NCBI GenBank assembly: GCA_963581185.1
Contig: CAUZOB010000046.1
Span: 1-28,026 of the forward strand
DNA from: SAT2750 sp963581185
GTDB taxonomy: Bacteria; Planctomycetota; Planctomycetia; Pirellulales; Pirellulaceae
DNA length: 28,026 bases
Direction of reading: 5' to 3'
Each line of letters starts with the position of its first letter. The first letter of the stretch is position 1. Of this stretch, positions 17,661-26,146 are shown in pieces. Made by a program: the position numbers and the translations under genes. A model generated the notes under the pieces. That model was not told where the DNA came from, searched no databases, and saw only the letters and a list, made by a program, of their open reading frames with translations.

Positions 17661-18965
17661 CTAGTCGTTCCGTTTCTGGCCTTGGATGGTTGTGCCGTTC
17701 TGATTCTTACCGGAATAGCTTTTCCCATCAGCGCTCAGCTGAACATGATCAATCCACGCGCCCCCGGGCGCTCGCGGGTCCATCCAGCGTAGCAGCAACT
17801 GGCGACCTTCCTGCTTCCAGTACGACTCCCCGGCAGTTCCCGTCATTTTTCCGCTTACCTCAAAGAAGATGTCGTAGTGATCACGGCCATTAACCAGGTG
17901 ATCCCAGCGTCCGACAAGCGGGGAGAGCTGTTTCTTATTTCGCTGGCTCGCTCCTGGATCCAGCAGCGGGTCTTTCACGCGTGGCCAGCCATCGCGCGTC
18001 CAGGAGACTGGCCGGACCTGGAGGATACGCCCCTTGCGGACATTCGCAGCGTCGTAGACATGGTAGACCAGGAAATCCCCCTGCCGGGTTTGCAGGAAGC
18101 TGTTATGTCCCGGCCCTCTCCACCGAGCGTCACTGGCAAGCAACACCGTTCCTCCTCCCTCGGTCATCGCACGGCCCTGCCTGTCAACAAAAGGCCCAAG
18201 CGGGTTTGTGCTGCGACCCACCACGACCTTGTACGTGCTCTCGACTCCCGCGCAGCAGAAATCCCAGGAGACCATCAGGTAGTAAAATGAGCCATGCTTG
18301 ACCAGGTATGGGGCCTCGATGTTTGGGGGATCTGGTTGTCTTGACCGCCGTGCCAGCGAGACATATTCAGGCTGGGTCGAAGCCGTTTTTCCCGTGGCCG
18401 GGTCGATTTCACATCCCTTGATCCCTGTCCAGTAGGATCCCCAGGTGAGGTATGCCTTGCCGTTCTGATCAACAAACATGGCCGGGTCGATGGCGTTGTA
18501 GTCGTTCTTGCCAGTGGACTCGATGACAATACCCTGGTCTTCCCAGCGGTAACCGGGTGCGGCGGGATTGATCGTCCTGCTGACGGCCAGGCCAATCACG
18601 GACCGCTGGCTGCCGAAAGTCGAAACGCTGTAATAAAGGTAGTACTGCCCACCGGCATACTGGATGTCCGGCGCCCAGATGCCATCGCAGCCTGGAACGG
18701 CTTCTTCTGCCCAGGCAGGGACATGCCGATCAAAGACCGTGCCGATTCGCTTCCAGGCTTTCAGGTCGGTACTGTGCCAGACGACGACGCCGTGCCCGGT
18801 GGCGAAGATGTAGTAACCGCTTCCATCGCGCGCCTCGATAACGGCCGGGTCGGGTACGCCCAGTCGAAGTGATTCCTTGGAAGTCGGATTGAACGGCTCC
18901 TGGGCAAGAACCGTGGTTACAGTAAAGAGGGAAACCAGAAAGAGCAGTGATTTTATGGATGACAT
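17661..18965 (-). CDS. Glycoside hydrolase family 43, arabinan endo-1,5-alpha-L-arabinosidase-like
   Basis: 434 residues with a signal peptide (1-21, cleavage VLA-QE). The GH43 five-bladed propeller shows all three catalytic acids: base Asp39 in V-P-D-P-A-V-I, pKa-modulating Asp160 in N-A-I-D-P-A-M-F and general acid Glu217 in N-I-E-A-P-Y-L-V. G-C-D-G-I-W-A-P-D-I (92-101) and G-P-G-H-N-S-F (284-290), holding the His that binds the central metal in arabinanases, are also present. Residues about 350-434 form a C-terminal beta-barrel-like domain as in longer arabinanases. The expected substrate is alpha-1,5-arabinan, although GH43 also contains xylosidases and arabinofuranosidases. It lies 44 bases downstream of the beta-helix gene on the same strand, so a two-gene operon is likely. 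Confidence 0.88.
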   Translation of the reverse strand: MSSIKSLLFLVSLFTVTTVLAQEPFNPTSKESLRLGVPDPAVIEARDGSGYYIFATGHGVVVWHSTDLKAWKRIGTVFDRHVPAWAEEAVPGCDGIWAPDIQYAGGQYYLYYSVSTFGSQRSVIGLAVSRTINPAAPGYRWEDQGIVIESTGKNDYNAIDPAMFVDQNGKAYLTWGSYWTGIKGCEIDPATGKTASTQPEYVSLARRSRQPDPPNIEAPYLVKHGSFYYLMVSWDFCCAGVESTYKVVVGRSTNPLGPFVDRQGRAMTEGGGTVLLASDARWRGPGHNSFLQTRQGDFLVYHVYDAANVRKGRILQVRPVSWTRDGWPRVKDPLLDPGASQRNKKQLSPLVGRWDHLVNGRDHYDIFFEVSGKMTGTAGESYWKQEGRQLLLRWMDPRAPGGAWIDHVQLSADGKSYSGKNQNGTTIQGQKRND

Positions 18966-19009
18966 ACTATTCCCCGACTGAACGAGTGGCAGCTTTACAG
19001 AGAAACCTG

Positions 19010-20839
19010 TTATTCCCTCGCAGCTTCTTTCGGTGAGATGGATGGTTTTCGCACGTTCTCAGCGACGATGCCCTGTGGGCCATCAACCCGGGCCGCCATA
19101 TCTTTTTCACTGTCAGAGAAAGCAGTATTGCCAAAAACATGAACCGGTAATGTAGATTTTTCGATGACGATTGCGGTGCCCAGGAAGCTTTTCACCGTGT
19201 TGTCGGTTGCCCAGACACGGTGAGCACCTGAAGCAAACAGGGCATGCCGCCAGTGGTCGACCTGATTGTTCCTGAACAAGACGGTAGATCCGCCATGTAT
19301 CCAGGCAGCATGGTTCGGTGGACCCGGGCCACTGCGTGGACCATTCCCCTGGAACTGGTTGTTGTTGATATAAGCTGTTCCCTGGACCATAACACCGGCA
19401 ACACCTCCCCCCTTGATAGTGTTGTCGTTGACAACAGCTGAGGATCCTTCACGGATAGCGATGATTGGGGGCATGCCTTCGGTGCGAACCAAGAGGTTGT
19501 GCCCTATATGAGCAATTGAACCGGTGCGGACACCGATAGCGACCAGCTTGTTTTCCAGGCACTTGTTGTTGAGAATAATCCCCTCTGCTTTTTCACGCAG
19601 TCCGATTCCAGCCTGTCCATTCTTCAGGCATTCATTGCCGTGTATGATTGCGTGGGCACCCTTTTCGGCACTGATGCCTACCAGCTTGTTCTCAAAACAC
19701 TTGTTGTTATCGATAATTGGGCGGGCCCCGTCACGGGCACCGATACCGGTCATCAAATTCTTATAGCACGTGTTGCCACGGATGATCGCGGCAGCACCCT
19801 CCTCGGTGCCGATCCCAGCCATCTTGTTTTCGAAGCACTCGTTGTCCACGATCACGGGTCGAGCATTTGATTGTGCACCGATGCCAGCCATAGCATTCCT
19901 GTAGCATCGGTTGTGGCGAATGATGGGGGAGGAGTCTTCGCGGGCACCGATTCCAGCCATGTCATTTTCGTAACACTCATTGTGCTCGACGAGTGGGGAT
20001 GTCTCCTCACCCGCACGAATACCGATCCCGGCTCGACGGTTCTTGTAACACTTGTTGTTGCGGACAATGGGCCTGGAATGTTCACTTATACCGATTCCGG
20101 CACGGATGTTTGAATAGCAGGTATTATTGACCACGAGTGGGCTGGCATTGTTATGCCCAATGCCGGCATAGAAGTTCTCGAAGCAGACGTTCTCCTCGAT
20201 CGTTGCTGTCGATCCCTGCATGGAACCGATACCACCGCCCATATTGCGGTAGGTGATGTTTCGGGTAATGAGTGGTGATACTCGATTCTCTTTCGCACCC
20301 GTGATTGCAATACCGGTATAGCCGATGTGATGCACGATATTGTTTGTCACCGAGCAGTGATGGATCCCGTTGACGGCAATGCCGGCCGTACCTGGGGCTC
20401 CAATGTGTTCATGAACCTGCCCTTCTCCCTGCGTGGCATGGTGCTTGTTCCACTTGGCGTCGTCGTATGAGCCAATGCCTGTCACGGTAAAGCCATCAAG
20501 TACCGAGTTTTCAGCCATGGCAACTCCGGGTCCTTTGGCGCCATCTATGCTGCCATCAATAATCGTCATTTCAGCGCGGTTCAGACCTCGCATGCCCCTG
20601 GTATCATCTCCCTCGCTCCTGACAATAACTCCCTCCTTCAGCTGGATGCGTTCCCGGTAGGTTCCAGCGCTGACGAGAACAGTTTCTCCCTGGCTGGCGG
20701 CATTGATGCCTGCCTGAATCGTCTTGTAATCCTGGGGGACACGTTGTTGTTCAGCAGACAGTGAAGTGACGAGAAACAACATGGTCACGAGTGTGAGGAC
20801 GACAGGTTTTTTCCCGGGACAGGTTTGTGAAGAGACCAT
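19010..20839 (-). CDS. Secreted right-handed beta-helix repeat protein
   Basis: 609 residues from ATG 20839, chosen for the GGAG six bases upstream and the signal peptide (KKPVVLTLVTMLFLVTSLSA). Residues about 30-85 have the usual entry to pectate-lyase-like helices: V-P-Q-D-Y-K-T-I-Q-A-G-I-N-A-A, and V-L-V-S-A-G-T-Y-R-E-R-I. From about 190 to 430 there are about ten near-regular 23-25 residue coils on the pattern N-x-C-(Y/F)-x-N-x-x-A-G-I-G-x-x-x-x-x-x-P-I-(I/V), so Asn and Cys would stack as ladders. Further coils follow to about 560. No lyase catalytic residues were recognised; the family includes polysaccharide lyases, epimerases and adhesin-like proteins. Being upstream of a GH43 arabinanase-like gene on the same strand, a role in glycan binding or cleavage is plausible. 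Confidence 0.85.
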   Translation of the reverse strand: MVSSQTCPGKKPVVLTLVTMLFLVTSLSAEQQRVPQDYKTIQAGINAASQGETVLVSAGTYRERIQLKEGVIVRSEGDDTRGMRGLNRAEMTIIDGSIDGAKGPGVAMAENSVLDGFTVTGIGSYDDAKWNKHHATQGEGQVHEHIGAPGTAGIAVNGIHHCSVTNNIVHHIGYTGIAITGAKENRVSPLITRNITYRNMGGGIGSMQGSTATIEENVCFENFYAGIGHNNASPLVVNNTCYSNIRAGIGISEHSRPIVRNNKCYKNRRAGIGIRAGEETSPLVEHNECYENDMAGIGAREDSSPIIRHNRCYRNAMAGIGAQSNARPVIVDNECFENKMAGIGTEEGAAAIIRGNTCYKNLMTGIGARDGARPIIDNNKCFENKLVGISAEKGAHAIIHGNECLKNGQAGIGLREKAEGIILNNKCLENKLVAIGVRTGSIAHIGHNLLVRTEGMPPIIAIREGSSAVVNDNTIKGGGVAGVMVQGTAYINNNQFQGNGPRSGPGPPNHAAWIHGGSTVLFRNNQVDHWRHALFASGAHRVWATDNTVKSFLGTAIVIEKSTLPVHVFGNTAFSDSEKDMAARVDGPQGIVAENVRKPSISPKEAARE

Positions 20840-20845
20840 CAATAA

Positions 20846-20849
20846 CTCC
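20846..20849 (-). promoter_or_regulatory. Ribosome binding site of the beta-helix gene
   Basis: GGAG on the minus strand, six bases before ATG 20839. It supports this start over the upstream in-frame start at 20878. Confidence 0.6.
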
Positions 20850-21062
20850 GTTGTCGGTGTACTGGGAATAAGTGTCACGTTCTCTCTTGGAAGCAGTTCT
20901 TACAATAGCACAGGCTAACCCCAAATGGTTTCTTGTGTCTCCGCATCGCATTCTCATAGATCTCTTTCTGCTGTTCCACAATCCGTTCGTCTACCACTTG
21001 TCACCCTCCGTCTATCCTCACCAAGCTCTTGGATCCACATGGTCTGAAATCCTCGTGGCTTG

Positions 21063-21092
21063 ATCATAGCCAGTCGCCAACTGGGCCAGCAA
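21063..21092 (-). promoter_or_regulatory. Leftward promoter of module B
   Basis: Minus strand TTGCTG (21087-21092), 18-base spacer, TATGAT (21063-21068). It would transcribe the beta-helix-GH43 operon with a leader of about 220 bases. Confidence 0.6.
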
Positions 21093-21102
21093 AATGCCTC
21101 GC

Positions 21103-21131
21103 TGGCATCCCCCTCCCCCGCGTGGCAGAAT
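21103..21131 (+). promoter_or_regulatory. Rightward promoter of module B
   Basis: TGGCAT (21103-21108), 17-base spacer, CAGAAT (21126-21131). It precedes the upstream ORF at 21164 and the DUF1592-DUF1552 genes. Confidence 0.5.
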
Positions 21132-21163
21132 GAACTCGTCACGTCACCAGGATTCCAATTGCC

Positions 21164-21352
21164 ATGCAGATCCGCTGCCCCTTAGGCCATCGCCAGATCA
21201 AGCTGTGGTATGCACAGGGAGGCGTGAAAACTCGGTTCGACCCCTGGGACGATGCGCCCGATGTTGAAACTGTCAAGGATCAACAAACGTGGGCCGGGAA
21301 AACTCGGTGCAAGACATCCAAGAATTCGTGTTGTCAACTAGAATTAGTCTGA
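21164..21352 (+). CDS. Small upstream ORF (62 aa) overlapping the DUF1592 start
   Basis: ATG at 21164 within the conserved ATTGCCATGCAG of module B, and a TGA at 21350-21352 whose last base is the first base of the DUF1592 start codon (TGATG). The product begins M-Q-I-R-C-P-L-G-H-R-Q-I-K-L-W and has five Cys; I recognise no family. The downstream ATG has no good SD of its own, so translation of this ORF could deliver ribosomes to the cytochrome gene. After the start it has no similarity to the 40-aa ORF at 14558, so the shared part is the leader and start, not the peptide. It may be a leader peptide, or chance. Confidence 0.4.
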   Translation: MQIRCPLGHRQIKLWYAQGGVKTRFDPWDDAPDVETVKDQQTWAGKTRCKTSKNSCCQLELV

Positions 21353-23988
21353 TGAAAACATCAACACAGGGAAACTCGCACCGGGCCAGGCGAGCCACGC
21401 TTTTCACCCCTCTCTCCCTGTCAGCCCTGGCTTGCACTGTTGTCGTGCTGCTCGGTCAAACGACACCTCCACTCAGGGCAGATAAAAAACCGGCCGGCCT
21501 GGAAAAGCTGCTTGCCGAGACCTGCCTCGTTTGTCACGACCGTGAAAATGCCAAAGGAGGCCTCGACCTTTCAGGCCTGGCATTTCAGCTCGACAGTCAG
21601 ACTAACCGCGAGCGGTGGATACAGGTTCACGATCGAGTGGCCCGGGGAGAAATGCCGCCGGCAGACACCGTGCTGGCCGATGGAAAACGCCAGGCACTGC
21701 TTCACCTGCTCGATGACGCCATCGCCAGCGCAGATCGTGCTGAAGTCGATCTCAACGGTCGCGGCATGATGCGGCGTTTGAATCGCGAAGAATACGAACA
21801 GAATTTGAGGGACCTGCTCGAGCTACCACAGCTGGACATTCGCGACATGCTGCCGGAGGATCGCGAGGCACACGGTTTCAACAAGACTGCCTCTGTACTG
21901 GACGTCTCACGAGTGCAACTGGCCGCCTATTTTGACGCTGCCGACACCGCCCTTCGAGAGGCCATGGCCGTTGAATCGACTCCTCCTCCAGTCACAAAAT
22001 ACCGCGCGATCGGCAGGCAGCTGTTCTCGGAAACTGCCACGTTTGGTGGCCGTCAGGCCATGTTCTTTGCCAGGGACAACCAGGCCGTTGACAACGAGGA
22101 TCTCGAAAAACTGGGCACCGATCCCGCACTCGAGGTTGCCATCTTCCGATCAGCTCACTGGCCCTACTACGGGTACCCTCGTGGATTCATCGCCTCTCTT
22201 GCCGGTCAGTACCGGGTCCGGTTCTCAGCACGCGCCGTGCTCCAAGCTGAGAGCTTCACTCTCAAGCCCGCCGTGGACCCGGTTCCAATGACATTCCGGG
22301 CTCGCAAGCCGAGTGGCGCGGATGTCTCCGGGGACGTTCGTGCGACCGGCGGATGGATGGACATCCAACCGGAAAAGAGGGTCTTTGAGACAACCGTCGA
22401 ATTGCTCCCCGGCGAGACGTTTGAATTCAGCATACTCGGGCTGCCAGTCCCGCTCGCCCGGAATGTAGACGGTGGGCCCCCCACGTACCGGTATCCACCC
22501 TTTCCTGAAGGTGGCCAGCCCGGCGTCGCCATCCAGTGGCTCGAGGTGGAAGGGCCGATACCCCCGGAATCGTGGCCGCCGGCATCCCATCGAGTGCTTT
22601 TTGACGACCTCGGTCCGGAGGTCGTATCCAGCCGTCCCAACCAGGACGCGCGAAGGCTGCTCAAGCGGTTCATCCAGGCCGCGGCACGCGAGCCTGTTTC
22701 CAGGGAAACGCTCGGCCGATACGAAAAACTGGTCGAGGTCAGACTCGGCGAGGGAGCGTCCTTTCCTGAAGCGATGCTCAGCGCTTATACCGGCTTCCTA
22801 ACCTCAAGCCACTTCCTCTATCTTCGCACGCCGTCTAACCACTCGACACGACAACTGCAGCACTTTGCAATTGCATCCCGACTTTCCCATTTCCTCACCA
22901 ATACGCGTCCCGACAGGGCTCTCATGGAACTGGCTCGTGATAAGAAAATGCGTGACCAGGATGCCCTCGGCAGGACCACCGACCGGCTGATTGCAAGCCC
23001 TGGATTTGAGCGGTTCATCCTCAACTTCACCGATTACTGGCTCAGCCTGCGCCACATCAAGCGAAACGAACCAGACATCCGCCTCTACCCCGAATACCGG
23101 TTCGACAACTACCTGGTGGAATCCATGGGGCGGGAATCTCGCTTGTTCTTCACGGCCATGGTACGGGAAAACCTGCCGGTGTCGGTCATCGTCGATACGG
23201 ACTTTGTCCTGGCGAATGATCGGCTTGCCCGGCACTATGGGCTGGCACCCCTTTCCGGATCCCAGCTACGCAGGATCACCCTGCCAGAGAACAGTCCCTA
23301 CGGGGGGCTGCTGACGCAGGCCGCCGTACTCAAGATCACGGCCAACGGCACTTCTACATCGCCTGTTATCCGGGGCGCATGGATCATGGATCGACTCCTT
23401 GGCCAGCCTCCCCCGCCGCCGCCTGAAAGTGTGCCGGCCGTCGAGCCAGATGTCCGTGGAGCCCAGACCATTCGACAACTTCTGGCACTCCATGCCAATG
23501 ACGAGAGATGCAAGACATGCCATGCACGTTTTGACCCTGTTGGCCTTGCACTGGAGAGTTTTGACATCCTCGGCGCCTGGCGCACAAGGTACCGGGCGAT
23601 TGAGAAGGCTGATCGATCCCCACCCCCTTCGGCAGGGATCGATTCGCCGCTGCCAGCCAAACTGGTAAGTGGAATTGACCGTACCGGGCACGATTTTGTC
23701 TACAGGGTTACTCACCCGGTCGATACAAGCGGCCGCTTGCGTGATGGCGATACCTTTTCCGACATTCATGACCTGAAGCGGATTCTCCTTGCGAACCCAC
23801 GTCAACTGGCTCGCAATCTCCTGCACCGGTTGATCGTCTACTCGACCGGAACACCTGTGCGATTCTCCGACCGCGAGGTTATCGAGCAGGCCCTTGATCG
23901 TTGCGAGCCGAACCAATACCGCGTCCGCGATCTGATTCACGCCCTGGTCCAGAGCAGGATTTTCCTGGGCGAGGAGATCCGACGATGA
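21352..23988 (+). CDS. Planctomycete multi-domain cytochrome protein (PSCyt1-DUF1587-DUF1595-DUF1592-DUF1588-DUF1585), second copy
   Basis: 878 residues from ATG 21352, which opens a long signal sequence (basic N-region R-A-R-R, hydrophobic core to about 43). Heme motif CLVCH at 58-62. PSD3 (DUF1587) near 137 (MMRRLNREEYEQNLRDLL). A beta-rich region covers about 225-420. PSD5 (DUF1595) is near 432-465, PSD4 (DUF1592) about 500-625, PSCyt3 (DUF1588) about 649-760 with its Pro-rich linker and second heme motif CKTCH at 720-724, and PSD2 (DUF1585) about 797-875. Unlike the copy at 5140-8130 it has no PA14 domain, and the PSCyt3-PSD2 junction carries an extra ~30-residue insert (about 749-780). 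It overlaps the DUF1552 gene by four bases (ATGA). Function is unknown for the family; extracytoplasmic redox role inferred from the hemes. Confidence 0.9.
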   Translation: MKTSTQGNSHRARRATLFTPLSLSALACTVVVLLGQTTPPLRADKKPAGLEKLLAETCLVCHDRENAKGGLDLSGLAFQLDSQTNRERWIQVHDRVARGEMPPADTVLADGKRQALLHLLDDAIASADRAEVDLNGRGMMRRLNREEYEQNLRDLLELPQLDIRDMLPEDREAHGFNKTASVLDVSRVQLAAYFDAADTALREAMAVESTPPPVTKYRAIGRQLFSETATFGGRQAMFFARDNQAVDNEDLEKLGTDPALEVAIFRSAHWPYYGYPRGFIASLAGQYRVRFSARAVLQAESFTLKPAVDPVPMTFRARKPSGADVSGDVRATGGWMDIQPEKRVFETTVELLPGETFEFSILGLPVPLARNVDGGPPTYRYPPFPEGGQPGVAIQWLEVEGPIPPESWPPASHRVLFDDLGPEVVSSRPNQDARRLLKRFIQAAAREPVSRETLGRYEKLVEVRLGEGASFPEAMLSAYTGFLTSSHFLYLRTPSNHSTRQLQHFAIASRLSHFLTNTRPDRALMELARDKKMRDQDALGRTTDRLIASPGFERFILNFTDYWLSLRHIKRNEPDIRLYPEYRFDNYLVESMGRESRLFFTAMVRENLPVSVIVDTDFVLANDRLARHYGLAPLSGSQLRRITLPENSPYGGLLTQAAVLKITANGTSTSPVIRGAWIMDRLLGQPPPPPPESVPAVEPDVRGAQTIRQLLALHANDERCKTCHARFDPVGLALESFDILGAWRTRYRAIEKADRSPPPSAGIDSPLPAKLVSGIDRTGHDFVYRVTHPVDTSGRLRDGDTFSDIHDLKRILLANPRQLARNLLHRLIVYSTGTPVRFSDREVIEQALDRCEPNQYRVRDLIHALVQSRIFLGEEIRR

Positions 23989-25277
23989 CCACGCCTCACC
24001 TTCTCACACGCCGCCGATTCCTCCAGAGTGCCGGAGTGAGCCTGGCACTGCCGCTATTCGAATCGATGCACCGGGTTTTCGCCGGTCACGCCCCCCTCGT
24101 CCCTCCCCAGCGCATGCTCTTGATCTCAAACAACCTTGGCATCCTGCCAGGGCGATTTTTCCCGACCGACACGGGACCGGGATACGAGCTCTCACCTTAC
24201 CTGCAGGAGCTGGCCGATTACCGTGATGACTTTACCGTGATCAGTGGCCTCTCACACCCCGACGTTGACGGCGGTCACAGCACGGAGAACTGCTTTCTGA
24301 CCGCGACCCGGGGCCCAACCAAGAGTGGTTTTCGCAATTCCATTTCACTTGACCAGTTTGCCGCCGAACAACTTGGCCCGGTTACTCGATTCCCCACGCT
24401 GAACCTCGGCGTGAATATTGACAAGGCCAATCGCAGCCTGGCCTGGACTCGCGAGGGAGCACTGCTGCCTGCAGAAGACAGCGCAGAAAATCTGTTCCGA
24501 AAGATGTTCGTCCAGGAGGACCGAGCCTCCCAGGAAAAACAACTCGAACGACTACAGCGAAAGAGCAGTATCCTCGACACGCTGGGAGAAGATGCCCGGC
24601 GATTGCGTCGCAGGCTCGGGCGTAATGATCAGTCACGGCTTGACCAGTACCTCGTTTCAGTGCGAGAGGTCGAGCAGCGCCTGCAGCTGGCTCGCACATG
24701 GCATGCACGGCCGAAACCGACAACCGACCAGGTGCAGCCGACAGACATCCATGATCAAAAGCTCTTCTTCGAGAAGTTCGAGCTGATGCTGTCGATGGCT
24801 CGCCTTGCCCTGGAGTCCGATTCGACGCGGATCGTGACCTTGATGGTGGACGCCTTTGCAACACCTGTATTCCAGTTACATCCGGACCAGCAAACCAGCG
24901 AAGGCTATCACAACCTGAGCCATCACGGGCAGGCGGAAGACAAGGTTCAGCAACTTGTCGATGTCGATCATCAACAGATGGCCCTGCTTGCCAGGCTTCT
25001 CGGTCAGCTCGCCCGGATTCAGGAAGGTGACGCGAGATTACTTGATCGAACCATGCTCCTGTTCGGCAGCAACATGGGCAACGCCAATACGCACGTGAAC
25101 ACCAACCTGCCAATCCTGATTGCGGGCGGGGGGTTCCAGCACGGCCAGCATCGTGCCTTTCAACACGATAATAACCAGCCGCTCTGCAATCTCTTTGTCA
25201 CGATGCTACAGAACATGGACATTGAAACCGATCGATTCGGTTCCAGTCGCGGCACCCTGAATGAACTTCACGGGTAA
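23985..25277 (+). CDS. DUF1552 (HXXSHH) family protein, Tat-exported, second copy
   Basis: 430 residues. ATG 23985 overlaps the DUF1592 stop (ATGA), has GAGGAG nine bases upstream, and starts a twin-arginine signal: T-R-R-R-F-L-Q-S (8-15) with A-G-V-S-L-A-L-P-L-F-E-S. The HxxSHH motif is H-N-L-S-H-H at 309-314. LLFGSNMGNANTHVNTNLPILIAGGG and the closing D-R-F-G-S-S-R-G-T-L match the family. It is the partner of the preceding DUF1592 protein. In the minus-strand cassette the DUF1552 gene comes first; here it comes second. Confidence 0.92.
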   Translation: MTTPHLLTRRRFLQSAGVSLALPLFESMHRVFAGHAPLVPPQRMLLISNNLGILPGRFFPTDTGPGYELSPYLQELADYRDDFTVISGLSHPDVDGGHSTENCFLTATRGPTKSGFRNSISLDQFAAEQLGPVTRFPTLNLGVNIDKANRSLAWTREGALLPAEDSAENLFRKMFVQEDRASQEKQLERLQRKSSILDTLGEDARRLRRRLGRNDQSRLDQYLVSVREVEQRLQLARTWHARPKPTTDQVQPTDIHDQKLFFEKFELMLSMARLALESDSTRIVTLMVDAFATPVFQLHPDQQTSEGYHNLSHHGQAEDKVQQLVDVDHQQMALLARLLGQLARIQEGDARLLDRTMLLFGSNMGNANTHVNTNLPILIAGGGFQHGQHRAFQHDNNQPLCNLFVTMLQNMDIETDRFGSSRGTLNELHG

Positions 25278-25775
25278 ACTGAAACAGGCGTCTCACTTCC
25301 AGCTGCAGACCTCGGGGGGGGCTGTTTTTTCAGGGACCCCACCAGGCGAACCGCCGCGTTTCAGCGTGCAAGTTTTTCCGCACAAAGCCTCCTTCGGATC
25401 TGCGGTGCAGAATCCGACGCACTTGGTGCATATTTCACCATGAATGCGGTGCAGCAGGAGGCGCAGCAGCCAGCTGCACCAACTGGCACAGCGTGGCAAA
25501 AGCCTTCCACGTCCCGTGAAAAACGGCCCTTAATGCGAAAAGCTGCGACCACCGGCGTGGTGGTGCAGCTTTCCATCAGTAAAAGTACCCCCTAGGGGGG
25601 CCGAACTATCGGACGATTCCCCGAGGAATACGCCCGGTGATTCACAAGGCGGCACAGTATGCGGCACACCTGATGCACATTCTGCCCTGATCGACGCTGA
25701 TTTACGGTCGATCATCCAGGCGTGGCCCGACCTGCCTGAATTGACCAAAGCTGAAATTCTGACGATGGTCAGGGA
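25278..25775. other. Decayed intergenic region
   Basis: About 500 bases after the DUF1552 gene. It holds an eight-G run (25314-25321), several broken plus-strand frames and the second W-P-D-L-P-E tail remnant, which fills its right half. No intact gene is convincing. Confidence 0.5.
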
Positions 25776-25779
25776 TTAG
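25402..25779 (+). pseudogene. Decayed remnant with W-P-D-L-P-E tail, copy 2
   Basis: The 22 bases 25402-25423 are identical to 9642-9663. In the frame G-A-E-S-D-A-L the sequence is open to a TAG near 25594. A different frame, open from 25534, ends in L-R-S-I-I-Q-A-W-P-D-L-P-E-L-T-K-A-E and then I-L-T-M-V-R-D, TAG at 25777-25779. The tail matches W-P-D-L-P-E-S-V-K-T-A-V-L-K-M-V-R-G of copy 1. The change of frame means it is broken. Its stop overlaps the stop of the convergent TPR gene. Origin from an integrase-associated ORF is my recollection of similar planctomycete tails, not shown here. Confidence 0.45.
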
Positions 25780-26146
25780 GGCTCGTAGCCCAGTTCGATG
25801 GCGATGGCGCGGTCGGCGTCAGCTTTCACGTCGTTGCCCAGCTGAAGGTAAGCCACGCCCCGGCTGCTGTAGGCGAGGGCATAGTCGGGGTTTAGTCGAA
25901 TCGCTTCGGTGTAATCAGCAATCGCCTTGTCGTACTGGCTTAGTCCAAAGTAAGCCGAGCCCCGGCCGGCGTAGGAATTGGCATTGTCGGGGTCTATTCG
26001 AATCACTTCGGTGAAGCAGGCAATTGCGGTTGCCCAATCCCCGCGCTTAGCAAAGTCGACACCCTTGTTGAATTCCGCTACGGCCTTGTCGGCATCGCTT
26101 GGCCCACAACACCGACCAGCAGCAGGCAGACAAGCAGTCGTTTCAT
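25776..26146 (-). pseudogene. Secreted TPR protein, frameshifted after its signal peptide
   Basis: ATG 26146 starts a clear signal peptide, M-K-R-L-L-V-C-L-L-L-V-G-V-V-G, but this frame stops at about 26078 after 22 residues. From about 26105 another frame reads P-S-D-A-D-K-A-V-A-E-F-N-K-G-V-D-F-A-K and goes on through about three tetratricopeptide units (A-I-A-C-F-T-E-V-I-R-I-D-P-D-N-A; A-I-A-D-Y-T-E-A-I-R-L-N-P-D-Y-A; then A-Y-L-Q-L-G-N) to TAA at 25776-25778. The TPR frame has no good start of its own. A single-base indel around 26095-26107 would restore a secreted protein of about 120 residues, so this is either a recent pseudogene or a sequence error. It is driven by the leftward promoter of module C. 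Confidence 0.7.

Larger units (their letters stand above)
20840..21163. other. Intergenic region between divergent genes
   Basis: This stretch of 324 bases holds the leader of the beta-helix gene (with SD at 20846-20849), about 150 bases without recognisable features, and promoter module copy B at its right end. Confidence 0.5.
21059..21169. repeat. Divergent promoter module, copy B (short form)
   Basis: Contains both promoters of the module, but the block between them (G-run and GGTCGACATG...TTTTCGGGCC, over 100 bases in copies A and C) is missing, so the two -35 boxes are only 10 bases apart. To the right, TGAACTCGTCAC and GGATTCCNATTGCCATGCAG match copy A closely. Confidence 0.7.
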
